Shown piece by piece: positions 1 to 7,928 of a DNA stretch of 64,000 nt; the first letter of the stretch is position 1; each line of letters opens with the position of its first letter. The DNA is from JAXLRU01 sp046330935 (GTDB taxonomy: Bacteria; Actinomycetota; Actinomycetes; Actinomycetales; Kineosporiaceae), in the NCBI GenBank assembly GCA_046330935.1, contig JAXLRU010000002.1:186001-250000 (forward strand). The letters run 5' to 3'. The notes under the pieces were generated by a model. The model was not told where the DNA came from, searched no databases, and worked only from the letters and a program-made list of their open reading frames with translations. The translations under genes were made by a program, and so were the position numbers.

Positions 1-1
1 C

Positions 2-1492
2 GTGTCCGCGAGCTCGATCAGTGACAGCGCCAACGAGGTCTACAGCTCGGGCCTCGGGTCGGTCACCGCGCTCGGCGACGTCAAGGCGTCGTTGCGCCAG
101 GCCCGCATCGACCTCATGCAGCACGTGATCGCCGAGGACGAGGCGGCCAAGCGCCGGCAGGAGACGAAGCTGGCGGCCGACGACAAGGAGTTCGCCGACG
201 CCGTCGCGGCGTACCTGGCCACGAACCCCTCCGCCCCCGTGGCCACCCGTGACCGGATGACGGCGGCGTGGGCCCGGTACCAGGAGCTGCGCGCGAGCAA
301 GGGCATTCCCACCAGCCGCCGCAACGACCTGGTGACCTACCGCAAGATCCAGGCCGAGGACCTGGTGCCGAACGCCACCGACGCCGAGAAGGCGCTCCAG
401 GAGATGCTCGACGCCGAGACCAAGGCCGCCGCCGAGCTCGCCGAGGGCACCCGCGACACCGCCGCCCGAGCGCGCACCCTGCAGATCGCTGTCCTCGTGA
501 TCGGCCTGCTCACCGCCCTCGGCGCCGGCGGCGTCGTCATCCGTTCGATCACCCGGGCCGCGGCACAGGTCCGGCGCGGGCTGGAGGCCATGGCCGACGG
601 CGACCTCACGGAGGCCGTGCACGTGGCGGGCGGGGACGAGCTCGCCGCGATGGCCCTCGCCTACGAGCGGGCCCGCACCAGCACCCGCGAGGCGCTTCAG
701 TCGATGCAGGAGGCCGCCGTGACCCTCAGCGGCACCTCCGAGGAGCTGGCGGTGTCGACCCAGACCATCGCCGCAGCGGCATCGGAGTCGAGCAACGAGG
801 CCATGACGGTCTCGGCGGCGGCCGAGCAGGTCTCCCGCAACGTGCAGTCGGTCGCCTCCGGTGCCGAGGAGATGAGCGCCTCGATCTCCGAGATCGCGGG
901 CAACGCCACGGACGCCGCCCACGTCGTCAGCGAGGCCGTCCAGCTCGGCGAGGTGACCAACCGCACCGTGCTGAAGCTCGGCGAGTCCTCCCGCGAGATC
1001 GGCGAGGTCGTGAAGGTGATCACCTCGATCGCCGAGCAGACGAACCTGCTCGCCCTCAACGCCACCATCGAGGCGGCTCGGGCCGGCGAGGCGGGCAAGG
1101 GATTCGCGGTCGTCGCCACCGAGGTGAAGGACCTCGCCCAGGCCACCGCCCGCGCCACCACCGACATCGCCAGCCGGATCGACGCCATCCAGGCCGACGC
1201 CAGCGGCACCGTCACCGCGATCAGCGGGATCACCGAGATCCTCAGCCGGATCTCCGGGTACCAGACGACCATCGCCTCGGCCGTCGAGGAGCAGACCGCC
1301 ACCACCGCCGAGATGACCCGCAACGTCACCGAGGCGGCGGGCGGGGCCGGGCAGATCGCCGGCAACATCGCCTCCGTCGCGGCCGCCGCGGACTCCACCA
1401 CCGGCAACCTCGTGCAGGCGGAGCAGGCCGCGGCGTCGCTGTCCGACCTCGCCGGTCAGCTCACCGGGCTCGCGGGGCGCTTCCGGATCTGA
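2..1492 (+). CDS. Methyl-accepting chemotaxis protein, 5' end outside window
   Basis: Chemoreceptor that would signal to the CheA/CheW array. The visible 496 residues hold the second half of an extracellular helical sensor region, one transmembrane helix (about residues 157-180, IAVLVIGLLTALGAGG), a HAMP segment and a long coiled-coil signalling domain. The conserved hairpin tip appears as EQTNLLALNATIEAARAGE. The GTG at base 2 is unlikely to be the real start: a first transmembrane helix is expected upstream and is missing, so the gene runs in from outside the window. No che genes are visible nearby, so this is probably an orphan receptor gene. The family is certain; the ligand cannot be inferred. 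Confidence 0.95.
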   Translation: MSASSISDSANEVYSSGLGSVTALGDVKASLRQARIDLMQHVIAEDEAAKRRQETKLAADDKEFADAVAAYLATNPSAPVATRDRMTAAWARYQELRASKGIPTSRRNDLVTYRKIQAEDLVPNATDAEKALQEMLDAETKAAAELAEGTRDTAARARTLQIAVLVIGLLTALGAGGVVIRSITRAAAQVRRGLEAMADGDLTEAVHVAGGDELAAMALAYERARTSTREALQSMQEAAVTLSGTSEELAVSTQTIAAAASESSNEAMTVSAAAEQVSRNVQSVASGAEEMSASISEIAGNATDAAHVVSEAVQLGEVTNRTVLKLGESSREIGEVVKVITSIAEQTNLLALNATIEAARAGEAGKGFAVVATEVKDLAQATARATTDIASRIDAIQADASGTVTAISGITEILSRISGYQTTIASAVEEQTATTAEMTRNVTEAAGGAGQIAGNIASVAAAADSTTGNLVQAEQAAASLSDLAGQLTGLAGRFRI

Positions 1493-1513
1493 CCTCCCGC
1501 CCCACCCTCGCCC

Positions 1514-1546
1514 GAGCCCGCCTCCCTGCTCCCGGGAGGCGGGCTC
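1514..1546. terminator. Bidirectional hairpin terminator between convergent genes
   Basis: A perfect 13-bp inverted repeat (1514-1526 pairs with 1534-1546, seven-base loop) lies between the chemoreceptor stop and the stop of the opposing phosphatase gene. It has no clear T-run, as is common in high-GC actinobacteria. Its position between convergent genes fits a shared terminator. Confidence 0.75.
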
Positions 1547-3080
1547 AGGCGCGCACGAGGGTCAGCACGCACACGTCGTCGTCGCGTTCGCGCCCGGCCA
1601 GGCATGCCTCGAGCGCCGCGTCCAGGAGCCCCCGCGCGCCCGTACCGGCCGCGGACTGCACGGCCGCGGCGAGGCGGGACAGCCCGTCGTCGAGGTCCTC
1701 GCGGCGGCGCTCCACGAGCCCGTCGGTGAACAGCACCAGCGCCGCCCGCGGCGGCAGGACGTCGCTCGAGGTCTCGTAGGTGCTGCCGCGGAAGCACCCC
1801 AGCATCACCCCCGGCTCGACGACGAGGGGACGCGCGGTGCCGCCGGGCGAACGCAGGTAGGGGTGCGGGTGGCCGGCGGAGGCGAACTCGATCCGGCCGT
1901 CGGTGCGGTCGAGGAAGGCGACGAAGGCGGTGGCCAACCCGACGAGGTCGTCCGTGGTCAACACCGCGTTGAGCGTGGACAGCACCTGCGAGGGGCCCGC
2001 GCCGCCGCAGACCGCCGCGCGGACCGCGCCCGACAGGCGCGCCGTCAGGCCCACCGCGCTGGGACCGTGCCCCACCACGTCCCCGACCAGCAGCACCAAC
2101 CGGCCGTCGGGGGCGAGGAGGACGTCGAGCCAGTCCCCGCCGAGGTGCACCTGGTCGGAGGAAGCGAGGTAGCGCGCCGCGAGGTCGATCCCCTCGACCC
2201 GCGGCAGGGCGGGCATGAGGCTCGCCTGCAGCTCGCGCAGGGCGTCCCGCTGGCGCACGAGCGTGGCGTCCAGCTCGGCCTGCAGGCTCACCAGCTCGGT
2301 GACGTCGCGGGCGATGGCCGCGACCCCCAGCACCGGCCCGTCGTCGAGCCGGATCGGGAAGAACGACTCCGACCAGGTGTGCTCGTGGCCGGGATCGGCC
2401 TGGGTGGTGCCGACGATGTGGACGTCGCGCACCGGGGTGCCCGTGTCAAGCACCCCCCGCAGCAGCGGCTCTGCGGCGTCGCGCAGCTCGGGGACCAGGT
2501 CGAAGACCGGCACCCCCTCGTGATCTGCCGCGGCGAACCCGTTCATCGCCGCCAGCTCGCGGTTGACCCGCACGAACCGCAACTCAGGGTCGATCAGCGC
2601 GAACCCGACGGGCGCGTCCTCGAGCAGGGTCGACACGAGTGCCGCCTCCGACTGCGCGAGCCGCTTCAACCGCTCGCGCGGGCTGAGGTCGACGACGAGC
2701 GCCACCCACTGCTCCGGGTCCGTGGCGTCGAGGGTCACCGCGACCAGCACGGGCACCCGCTCCCCGTCGGGGCGCACGAGGTCCTTCGTCAGCACGGTGG
2801 TGCCCTCGGCCTCCACCTCGGCCTCGGCCGCGCGGTCGCGGCCCGCCTGCTCCGGCAGAGTCACGTCGTCCCAGCCCAGCCCCGCCAGGAGATCGGAACG
2901 GTCGCGTCCGAGGATGCGCAGCAGCTCGTCGTTGGCCTCCGTGAAGGTACGACCGCGGCCCGCGCCCACCCCCACACCGTGCTGGGCGAACAGCGCCGCC
3001 ATCTGTCGCGAGCGCACGGCCGACGGCGACGTGAGGTCGAGCTGCCCAGAGGTGGGTTTCACAATGCTCCAGATTGCCAC
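1545..3080 (-). CDS. PAS-PAS-SpoIIE (PP2C-type) serine phosphatase
   Basis: A 511-residue cytoplasmic signalling phosphatase. Two PAS-like sensor regions (about residues 30-130 and 145-265) are followed by a PP2C/SpoIIE domain. The SpoIIE motifs are visible: GDVVGHGPSAV (metal-binding Asp), FASAGHPHPYL, LFTDGLVERR and the final DDVCVLTLVR. Such proteins usually dephosphorylate an anti-sigma-factor antagonist in partner-switching networks. No STAS or RsbW-like gene is nearby, so the partner is unknown. The start chosen is GTG at 3080; an internal ATG at 3002 is an alternative that keeps both PAS regions. It lies 27 bp downstream of the DUF1232 gene on the same strand and is probably co-transcribed with it. 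Confidence 0.9.
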   Translation of the reverse strand: MAIWSIVKPTSGQLDLTSPSAVRSRQMAALFAQHGVGVGAGRGRTFTEANDELLRILGRDRSDLLAGLGWDDVTLPEQAGRDRAAEAEVEAEGTTVLTKDLVRPDGERVPVLVAVTLDATDPEQWVALVVDLSPRERLKRLAQSEAALVSTLLEDAPVGFALIDPELRFVRVNRELAAMNGFAAADHEGVPVFDLVPELRDAAEPLLRGVLDTGTPVRDVHIVGTTQADPGHEHTWSESFFPIRLDDGPVLGVAAIARDVTELVSLQAELDATLVRQRDALRELQASLMPALPRVEGIDLAARYLASSDQVHLGGDWLDVLLAPDGRLVLLVGDVVGHGPSAVGLTARLSGAVRAAVCGGAGPSQVLSTLNAVLTTDDLVGLATAFVAFLDRTDGRIEFASAGHPHPYLRSPGGTARPLVVEPGVMLGCFRGSTYETSSDVLPPRAALVLFTDGLVERRREDLDDGLSRLAAAVQSAAGTGARGLLDAALEACLAGRERDDDVCVLTLVRA

Positions 3081-3107
3081 CCCTCAACCCTTTTGCACCC
3101 ATACCGA

Positions 3108-3521
3108 TCAGTCGTTCGGTGAAACTCCCACCAGCCGGCACAGGGCGGCGAACCCGTCGTCGCTGCCCGGCCAGTGCGCGCGCACGGCCGGCACCCCGGC
3201 CCGGCGCACCACCGACCGCAGCACCGCGACCACCGCGATCACGTCGTCGGCGTACCCCAGGACGGGGATCACGTCGGGCACCAGGTCGATCGGCATCGCG
3301 AGGTAGGCCAGGAGCAGCCACACCCGGACCCGGACGCCGCGGGGCAGCGCATCGTCGGAGGCCAGGCGCCGCAGCAGGCGCAGCAGGTCGGGCAGCAGGC
3401 GCATCGCCTCGCCCAGCGACGCACCCCGTGGCCGCGCCCACACCAGCGCGAGCACCAGCAGCAGCCACACCGCCGCCACCGCCACCGCGGCGCCGATCAA
3501 CGCCTGCGCCCACCAGGGCAC
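3108..3521 (-). CDS. DUF1232 (YkvA-like) membrane protein
   Basis: A 137-residue protein. It has an N-terminal membrane helix (about residues 4-27, from WAQALIGAAVAVAAVWLLL) and then the DUF1232 core LLLAYLAMPIDLVPDVIPVLGYADDVIAV, whose P-x-D-x-(I/V)-PD pattern identifies the family. The molecular function of the family is unknown. The GTG start at 3521 was chosen over longer alternatives because GAGGAGG sits five bases upstream and the family core lies close to the N-terminus. It is the first gene of a likely two-gene unit with the SpoIIE phosphatase. Confidence 0.85.
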   Translation of the reverse strand: MPWWAQALIGAAVAVAAVWLLLVLALVWARPRGASLGEAMRLLPDLLRLLRRLASDDALPRGVRVRVWLLLAYLAMPIDLVPDVIPVLGYADDVIAVVAVLRSVVRRAGVPAVRAHWPGSDDGFAALCRLVGVSPND

Positions 3522-3656
3522 GCCGACCTCCTCGCCCGACGCCGGCGCGCCGTCCCGCCGCCATCGTGGCCGAGCGGGACGCCGCCCGCGACGGCGGGTC
3601 TCCCCCACCGGACGACGTGACGTGCCGGAGCCGGTCGCACGGGGCAGCCTGGGGGC

Positions 3657-4868
3657 GTGCCCCCCTCCACGGCCGCCGCCGCGCCCCCCGCCGTCGACCC
3701 GCAGGTCCGCGCCGCCGTCCGCGCCACCTACGTCGCGTTCGCCGGGTCCGGCCTGGCCTTCGCGAGCTGGGCCTCGCGGATCCCCCAGGTCCGCGACCAC
3801 CTCGCGCTGTCGCCGACCGAGCTGGGGCTCGTGCTGCTGGCGATCGCCGCGGGCTCGCTCGTCGCGCTGCCGCTGTCGGGCTGGGTGGTGCACCGCTTCG
3901 GCGCCGCCCGCACCGTCGCCGTCATGGCCGTTCTCCTGGCGCTGGCCCTCGCCGTCGTCGCCGCCGGGTACGGGATCGGCGTGGCACCCGTCGTCGCGGG
4001 GCTGTTCCTGCTCGGTCTCGCCAACGGCGCCTGGGACGTCGCGATGAACGTGCACGGGGCCCTCGCCGAGCAGCGGCTCGGCCGCTCGATCATGTCGCGG
4101 TTCCACGCGGGGTTCAGCGTGGGAACGGTCGCGGGGGCGCTGGCCGGCGCCGGGATGGTGGCGCTCGGGGTGCCGGTCCCCGTGCACCTGCTGCTGGTGG
4201 CCGTCGCCGTCGCGGCCCTCGTGCCCCTCTCGACCCGAGGCTTCCTGCCCGACCCCGGCGCCTCGCCCGGCGAGGCCGGTGACGGCGACGGCGCCCCCGA
4301 GCCCCGCCACCCCCTGGCCGCCTGGCTCGAACCGCGGACGCTGCTGGTCGGCGTCTTCGTCATGGCCTTCGCGTTCGCCGAGGGCACCGGCAACGACTGG
4401 ATCAGCGTGGCGATGATCGACGGGTACGGGGCGCCCGCCGCGGTGGGCACGCTCGGCTTCGCCGCGTTCCTGGCGGCGATGACCGTGGGCCGCTGGTTCG
4501 GCCCGGCCCTGCTGGACCGCTACGGGCGGGTGGTGGTGGTGCGGGTGCTCGCCGGGCTCGGCATCGGCGGGTCGTTGTTGTTCGTGGCCGCGCCCAGCAC
4601 CCCGATCGCCTTCGCCGGGGCCCTCCTGTGGGGGCTCGGCACCAGCCTCGGCTTCCCGGTGGGCATGAGCGCCGGCGCCGACGACCCGGCACGCGCGGCC
4701 GGTCGCGTCAGCGTCATCGCCTCGATCGGCTACTGCGCGTTCCTGGCCGGGCCGCCGACCATCGGGTTCCTCGGCGAGCACTCCTCCGTACTGCGGGCCC
4801 TCGTGGCGGTGTCGGTGCTGCTGGGCGTGGCGGCCCTGGTCAGCGCCAGCGTGCGGGAGCGACCCTGA
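3657..4868 (+). CDS. MFS transporter, YbjJ/fucose-permease-like
   Basis: A 403-residue major facilitator protein with about 12 hydrophobic segments. The region MNVHGALAEQRLGRSIMSRF followed by HAGFSVGTVAGAL resembles the YbjJ-like branch of the superfamily (compare the sugar permease FucP), members of which often lack a known substrate. GTG at 3657 gives a short N-terminus before the first helix. The gene diverges from the DUF1232 gene across 135 bp. Its stop codon TGA is the first three bases of a tandem CopR-type box that serves the next gene. Whether this transporter belongs functionally to the copper island is unclear. Substrate unknown. Confidence 0.85.
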   Translation: MPPSTAAAAPPAVDPQVRAAVRATYVAFAGSGLAFASWASRIPQVRDHLALSPTELGLVLLAIAAGSLVALPLSGWVVHRFGAARTVAVMAVLLALALAVVAAGYGIGVAPVVAGLFLLGLANGAWDVAMNVHGALAEQRLGRSIMSRFHAGFSVGTVAGALAGAGMVALGVPVPVHLLLVAVAVAALVPLSTRGFLPDPGASPGEAGDGDGAPEPRHPLAAWLEPRTLLVGVFVMAFAFAEGTGNDWISVAMIDGYGAPAAVGTLGFAAFLAAMTVGRWFGPALLDRYGRVVVVRVLAGLGIGGSLLFVAAPSTPIAFAGALLWGLGTSLGFPVGMSAGADDPARAAGRVSVIASIGYCAFLAGPPTIGFLGEHSSVLRALVAVSVLLGVAALVSASVRERP

Positions 4869-4885
4869 AGGTTCGATGAAGGTTC
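4866..4885 (+). promoter_or_regulatory. Tandem direct repeat resembling a CopR binding box
   Basis: Two exact copies of TGAAGGTTC (4866-4874 and 4877-4885) are separated by two bases, giving an 11-bp period as OmpR-type regulators prefer. As I recall it, the Corynebacterium glutamicum CopR box is a tandem 9-mer TGAAGATTT with a two-base gap, which differs at two of nine positions. It lies about 60 bp upstream of the DUF305 lipoprotein start. A related copy lies upstream of the Met/His-rich gene at 7903-7922. Confidence 0.7.
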
Positions 4886-4929
4886 GCCGCCCGCGGCCTC
4901 CTGCGGGCGACCGCGCGGTGGGCCCGGCC

Positions 4930-4935
4930 TAGCGT
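4930..4935 (+). promoter_or_regulatory. Probable -10 element of a leaderless promoter for the DUF305 gene
   Basis: TAGCGT at 4930-4935 is followed seven bases later by ATG at 4943, with no ribosome binding site between. This layout is typical of leaderless actinobacterial transcripts and supports the ATG at 4943 over the GTG at 4934, which would overlap the -10 element. Confidence 0.5.
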
Positions 4936-4942
4936 GGGGGCC

Positions 4943-5698
4943 ATGAGCCCCCTGACCCACCGTCACCGCCGCACGGCCGCCCTCGTGCCCGCCCTGGTCC
5001 TGGTCGCCGCGCTCGGCGCCTGCGGTGAGGGCTCGGACTCGACCATGCCGGGCGCGGGCTCGTCGTCGGCCGCCACGCACTCCCATCACATGTCGATGCC
5101 CGCGCCCACCTACGCGCCGATCACCCCCGGGCCCGCCGCGACCGGACCCCACAACGACGCCGACGTCGTCTTCGCCTCCGGCATGGTGCCCCACCACGGG
5201 CAGGCCGTCGTGATGGCCGACATGATCCTTTCCCGGACGCAGAACGCGAAGGTGCGCACGCTGGCCGAGGCGATCAAGGCCGCGCAGACCCCCGAGATCG
5301 TCACGATGTCGGGCTGGTTGAAGGGCTGGGGCGAGGACGTGCCCGACCCGTGGGCGCACGCCGGCGGCATGGGCATGGGCTCCGGCAGCGCCACCGACGG
5401 CCCGATGGAGTCGATGGACGGGATGGACCACGGTTCGATGGACCACGGCTCGATGGACGGCATGGGCGGGATGATGAGCCCCGAGCAGATGGGCCGCCTC
5501 GCCGCCTCCATGGGGCCTGCGGCCGACGCGGCGTTCCTCTCGATGATGATCGAGCACCACCAGGGCGCGATCGCCATGGCCCGCGACGAGCTGGCCAACG
5601 GCGCCAACCCCGACACGTCGGCGTTGGCGCAGGCGGTCGTGAAGGACCAGAGCGCCGAGATCACCACCATGCGCGACCTGCTCGCCTCGCTGGGCTGA
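4943..5698 (+). CDS. DUF305 lipoprotein, copper-associated
   Basis: A 251-residue exported lipoprotein. The signal peptide ends in the lipobox LGAC (ALVLVAALGAC), so the mature protein should be anchored on the outer face of the membrane. DUF305 signatures occur twice: FASGMVPHHGQAVVMADMIL near residue 75 and FLSMMIEHHQGAIAMARDEL near residue 195, each with paired His and spaced Met residues. A linker between them is rich in Met, Asp and His (SMDGMDHGSMDHGSMDGMGG), which could bind Cu(I). DUF305 proteins are commonly found with copper resistance genes; a storage or chaperone role is inference. It sits behind a CopR-type box and faces a convergent iron-sulfur membrane protein gene 48 bp away. 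Confidence 0.9.
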   Translation: MSPLTHRHRRTAALVPALVLVAALGACGEGSDSTMPGAGSSSAATHSHHMSMPAPTYAPITPGPAATGPHNDADVVFASGMVPHHGQAVVMADMILSRTQNAKVRTLAEAIKAAQTPEIVTMSGWLKGWGEDVPDPWAHAGGMGMGSGSATDGPMESMDGMDHGSMDHGSMDGMGGMMSPEQMGRLAASMGPAADAAFLSMMIEHHQGAIAMARDELANGANPDTSALAQAVVKDQSAEITTMRDLLASLG

Positions 5699-5746
5699 GC
5701 GCCCGCGCACCTGTCGTGCGCCGGCGCTGCGCACGTCGAGCGTCGC

Positions 5747-7189
5747 TCACATGCGCATCGCCATCGGCAGGGTGAACAGCGCCAGGTTCCCCACGGTCGC
5801 GACGACGATCAGCACGGCGAACGGGGCGAACGTCGCCCGCCGCCGTGCCGCGCTCCGGTAACGGCGCGCGGTCAGCCGCCACGCGGCGTAGAGGGACGCC
5901 GCGGCGCCGAGGCCGACGAGCGCGAACTGCAGCACCTGGATGGTGTCGGGCCCGACCAGGGCGGTGGACGCGTGGTCGGCCGCGGGGGCCCCGACCAGGG
6001 ACGCCGTGGTGAACCACACCGACCTGCCCTCGGCGAGCAGGTGGAACAGGTTGTGGGCGAGGTGCCCGGCGACGTCGAGCGGGATCAGGGCGTACCCGAA
6101 CCGGGCGAAGTTCTTCATCGTCGACTCCAGGTTGCCCGCGGCCGCCACCCGCGCGGCGAGCAGCAGGGCGAGCACCGGCAGGGTGACGGCGACCGCGAAG
6201 GCGATCGTGAACACGAGCGGCCCGTCCGTGATCCCGAACGACGACTCGAACCACGACGTCACGTCGCCCCAGATCGACAGCATCGTGACGTTCTGCACGA
6301 GCACGATCCCCATGATCGCCATCGCGAGGAACGACTCCTCGACCTTGGGGTTGCGCACGAACCACAGCTCGCGCGACGGCGGGCGCACCCGGATCGAGAT
6401 GGCGTCGTTCGGGCACGCCTTGATGCACGTGGCGCAGAGGTTGCAGTTCGCGCTGGAGTCCATGGTGCGGGGGAAGGTGAACATCGGGCAGCCCGGCACC
6501 TCGCGGCCGTCGACGACCGCGCCGTTGTAGCAGGCGGCCCTGGCCGTGCACGTGGCGCAGACGTCGGTGTCGGCGCGCAGCGCCACGCCCCCGGTGCGGG
6601 AGTAGTTGGCACACAGGCCACCGAGGAAGCACAGGTAGCGGCAGAACGTGCGGCGCTGGAAGAACGCGCCGGAGACGATCACCGCCGTGGTGAGCAGGAG
6701 GAGCAGCACCCCTGAGCCCCACGGGTTCTCGACGATCCCCCACACGTGGTCCGCCCAGGTGATCGCCAGGAACTGCACGTCGATGACCCAGATGCCGTAC
6801 TGCTTGAGGAACCGCGGGACCGGGCGGTTCACCCCCACGAGCTTCTGCACCACGTCACTGATCAGGCCGAACGGGCACACCGCGCACCACAGGCGCCCGA
6901 ACAGGACGAACAGCACGGGCACGAGCGGCCACCACAGCACCCACATCAAGGCGGTGCCCGCGTTCTCGTGCGCGGTGCGCGGCCCCGCCAGCAGCTGGTA
7001 CCCGACCAGGCCGAAGACGGCCGCCACGGGCACCTGCAGGACGAGCGGGTACGCGCGGGAGCGCATCAGCCGGGCGAACCAGCGGTGGCGCATGAGGTCG
7101 TGCCCGTTCAGGGGCTCCGGGGCGTCGAGTTCGGCCAGCGGCGCCCGGTCCGGGTCGGCGGCGGTGCGGGACGGCGTCCTGCGGGTCAT
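5747..7189 (-). CDS. Polytopic 4Fe-4S membrane protein (NapH/NosR/CcoG-like polyferredoxin)
   Basis: A 480-residue membrane protein with about eight hydrophobic segments and an unusually rich cysteine set: GRLWCAVCPFG (near residue 100), FCRYLCFLGGLC (near 183), CATCTARAACYNG (near 212) and a ferredoxin motif CNLCATCIKACP (near 250). A His-rich stretch GHLAHNLFHLLAEG lies near residue 385. NapH/NosR/CcoG relatives move electrons through the membrane, and CcoG (RdxA) is reported to reduce Cu(II). Given its neighbours (DUF305, Met/His-rich protein, CopRS-like pair), a copper-reducing or electron-supply role is plausible but inferred. It starts 15 bp after the Met/His-rich gene, with GAGGT upstream of the ATG, so the two form an operon. 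Confidence 0.85.
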   Translation of the reverse strand: MTRRTPSRTAADPDRAPLAELDAPEPLNGHDLMRHRWFARLMRSRAYPLVLQVPVAAVFGLVGYQLLAGPRTAHENAGTALMWVLWWPLVPVLFVLFGRLWCAVCPFGLISDVVQKLVGVNRPVPRFLKQYGIWVIDVQFLAITWADHVWGIVENPWGSGVLLLLLTTAVIVSGAFFQRRTFCRYLCFLGGLCANYSRTGGVALRADTDVCATCTARAACYNGAVVDGREVPGCPMFTFPRTMDSSANCNLCATCIKACPNDAISIRVRPPSRELWFVRNPKVEESFLAMAIMGIVLVQNVTMLSIWGDVTSWFESSFGITDGPLVFTIAFAVAVTLPVLALLLAARVAAAGNLESTMKNFARFGYALIPLDVAGHLAHNLFHLLAEGRSVWFTTASLVGAPAADHASTALVGPDTIQVLQFALVGLGAAASLYAAWRLTARRYRSAARRRATFAPFAVLIVVATVGNLALFTLPMAMRM

Positions 7190-7204
7190 CGTGATTACCT
7201 CGCC

Positions 7205-7802
7205 TCAGACGGGACGGCCGGAGGCCGGGACGGGACGGCGCGCGCCGGGGCGGGCGGCACGCTCGGGACGGGTGGGGGCGGGACGGCGTCGGCGCAGGAG
7301 GGCCGCGACGATCAGGACCCCCGCGTTGAGCACGCCGAACCCGGCGAGCACCACGCGGTGCCCGGCCGGGTCGAGCCCGTTCCCGGCGACCTCGGTGCCT
7401 CCGCGGTGGGTCGCCCCCGACATCTCGTCGTCGCTCATGCCCGGCATGTCGTGGCCCGTGTGGCCCGACATCTCGTCGTCGCTCATGCCGGACATGTCGT
7501 GGCCGTCCGTGCCGGACATGTCGTGCCCGTCCATCCCGGCCATGTCCTCGTCGCTCATCCCCGCCATGTCGGCCGGTGCCGCGCGGCCGCTTCCGGTCGC
7601 TCATCCCGGTCATGTCGTGGCGGTGCGCGGGGGCGGGGCTGGCGGGGGCGGGGCTGGCAGGGGCGGGGCTGGCGGGCGCGGGGTGGTGGTGGGTCATGCC
7701 GGGCATGTCGTCGCCGGTCGCCGCGGCCACCCCGACCGGCCCGAGCCCCACGAGCACGGCCAGTGCCGCGCCGGCACCCAGCCGCAGGGGGGTCGTTCGC
7801 AT
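7205..7802 (-). pseudogene. Met/His/Asp-rich anchored metal-binding protein, frameshifted
   Basis: From ATG 7802 one frame encodes a signal peptide (MRTTPLRLGAGAALAVLVGL) followed by DDMPGMTHHH, an (ASPAP)n repeat and HRHDMTGMSD. Sense then fails near base 7590. A second frame, open from about 7600 to 7205, continues with DMAGMSDEDMAGMDGHDMSG-type repeats, a transmembrane helix (VVLAGFGVLNAGVLIVAALL) and a basic tail. Dropping one base between 7567 and 7600 would fuse the halves into a protein of about 198 residues. The repeated M-x-x-M and HDM units look like Cu(I)-binding sites on the outer face of the membrane. The gene may be truly broken, carry a sequencing error in a repetitive GC tract, or be read by +1 slippage. 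It is the first gene before the iron-sulfur protein. Confidence 0.7.
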
Positions 7803-7902
7803 CGCGCACCTCCGTCGCTGCGCGGCCCCGAGGTGGGGCGCGTCTGCTCGCAGCCTGTCGGTGGCATCGGCCCGGCGTCGGGGTACGGAAGTCCCGCCGG
7901 GG

Positions 7903-7922
7903 CCTTCTTCACGAAACCTTGA
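7903..7922 (-). promoter_or_regulatory. Degenerate tandem CopR-type box upstream of the Met/His-rich gene
   Basis: Read on the minus strand, TCAAGGTTT (7922-7914), two bases (CG) and TGAAGAAGG (7911-7903) align with the perfect tandem TGAAGGTTC repeat at 4866-4885, with the same 11-bp period. It lies 101 bp upstream of the start at 7802 and just downstream of the sensor kinase stop. Confidence 0.55.
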
Positions 7923-7928
7923 GGAAGC

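Noticed and set aside
268..1779. Long ORF overlapping the chemoreceptor in another frame
   Set aside because: It has Arg/Gly/His-rich nonsense composition typical of off-frame reading in high-GC DNA and no recognisable domain; the chemoreceptor frame carries the signalling motifs.
1863..3122. Plus-strand ORF opposite the SpoIIE phosphatase
   Set aside because: The composition is antisense-like and it has no motif, while the minus strand has PAS and SpoIIE motifs.
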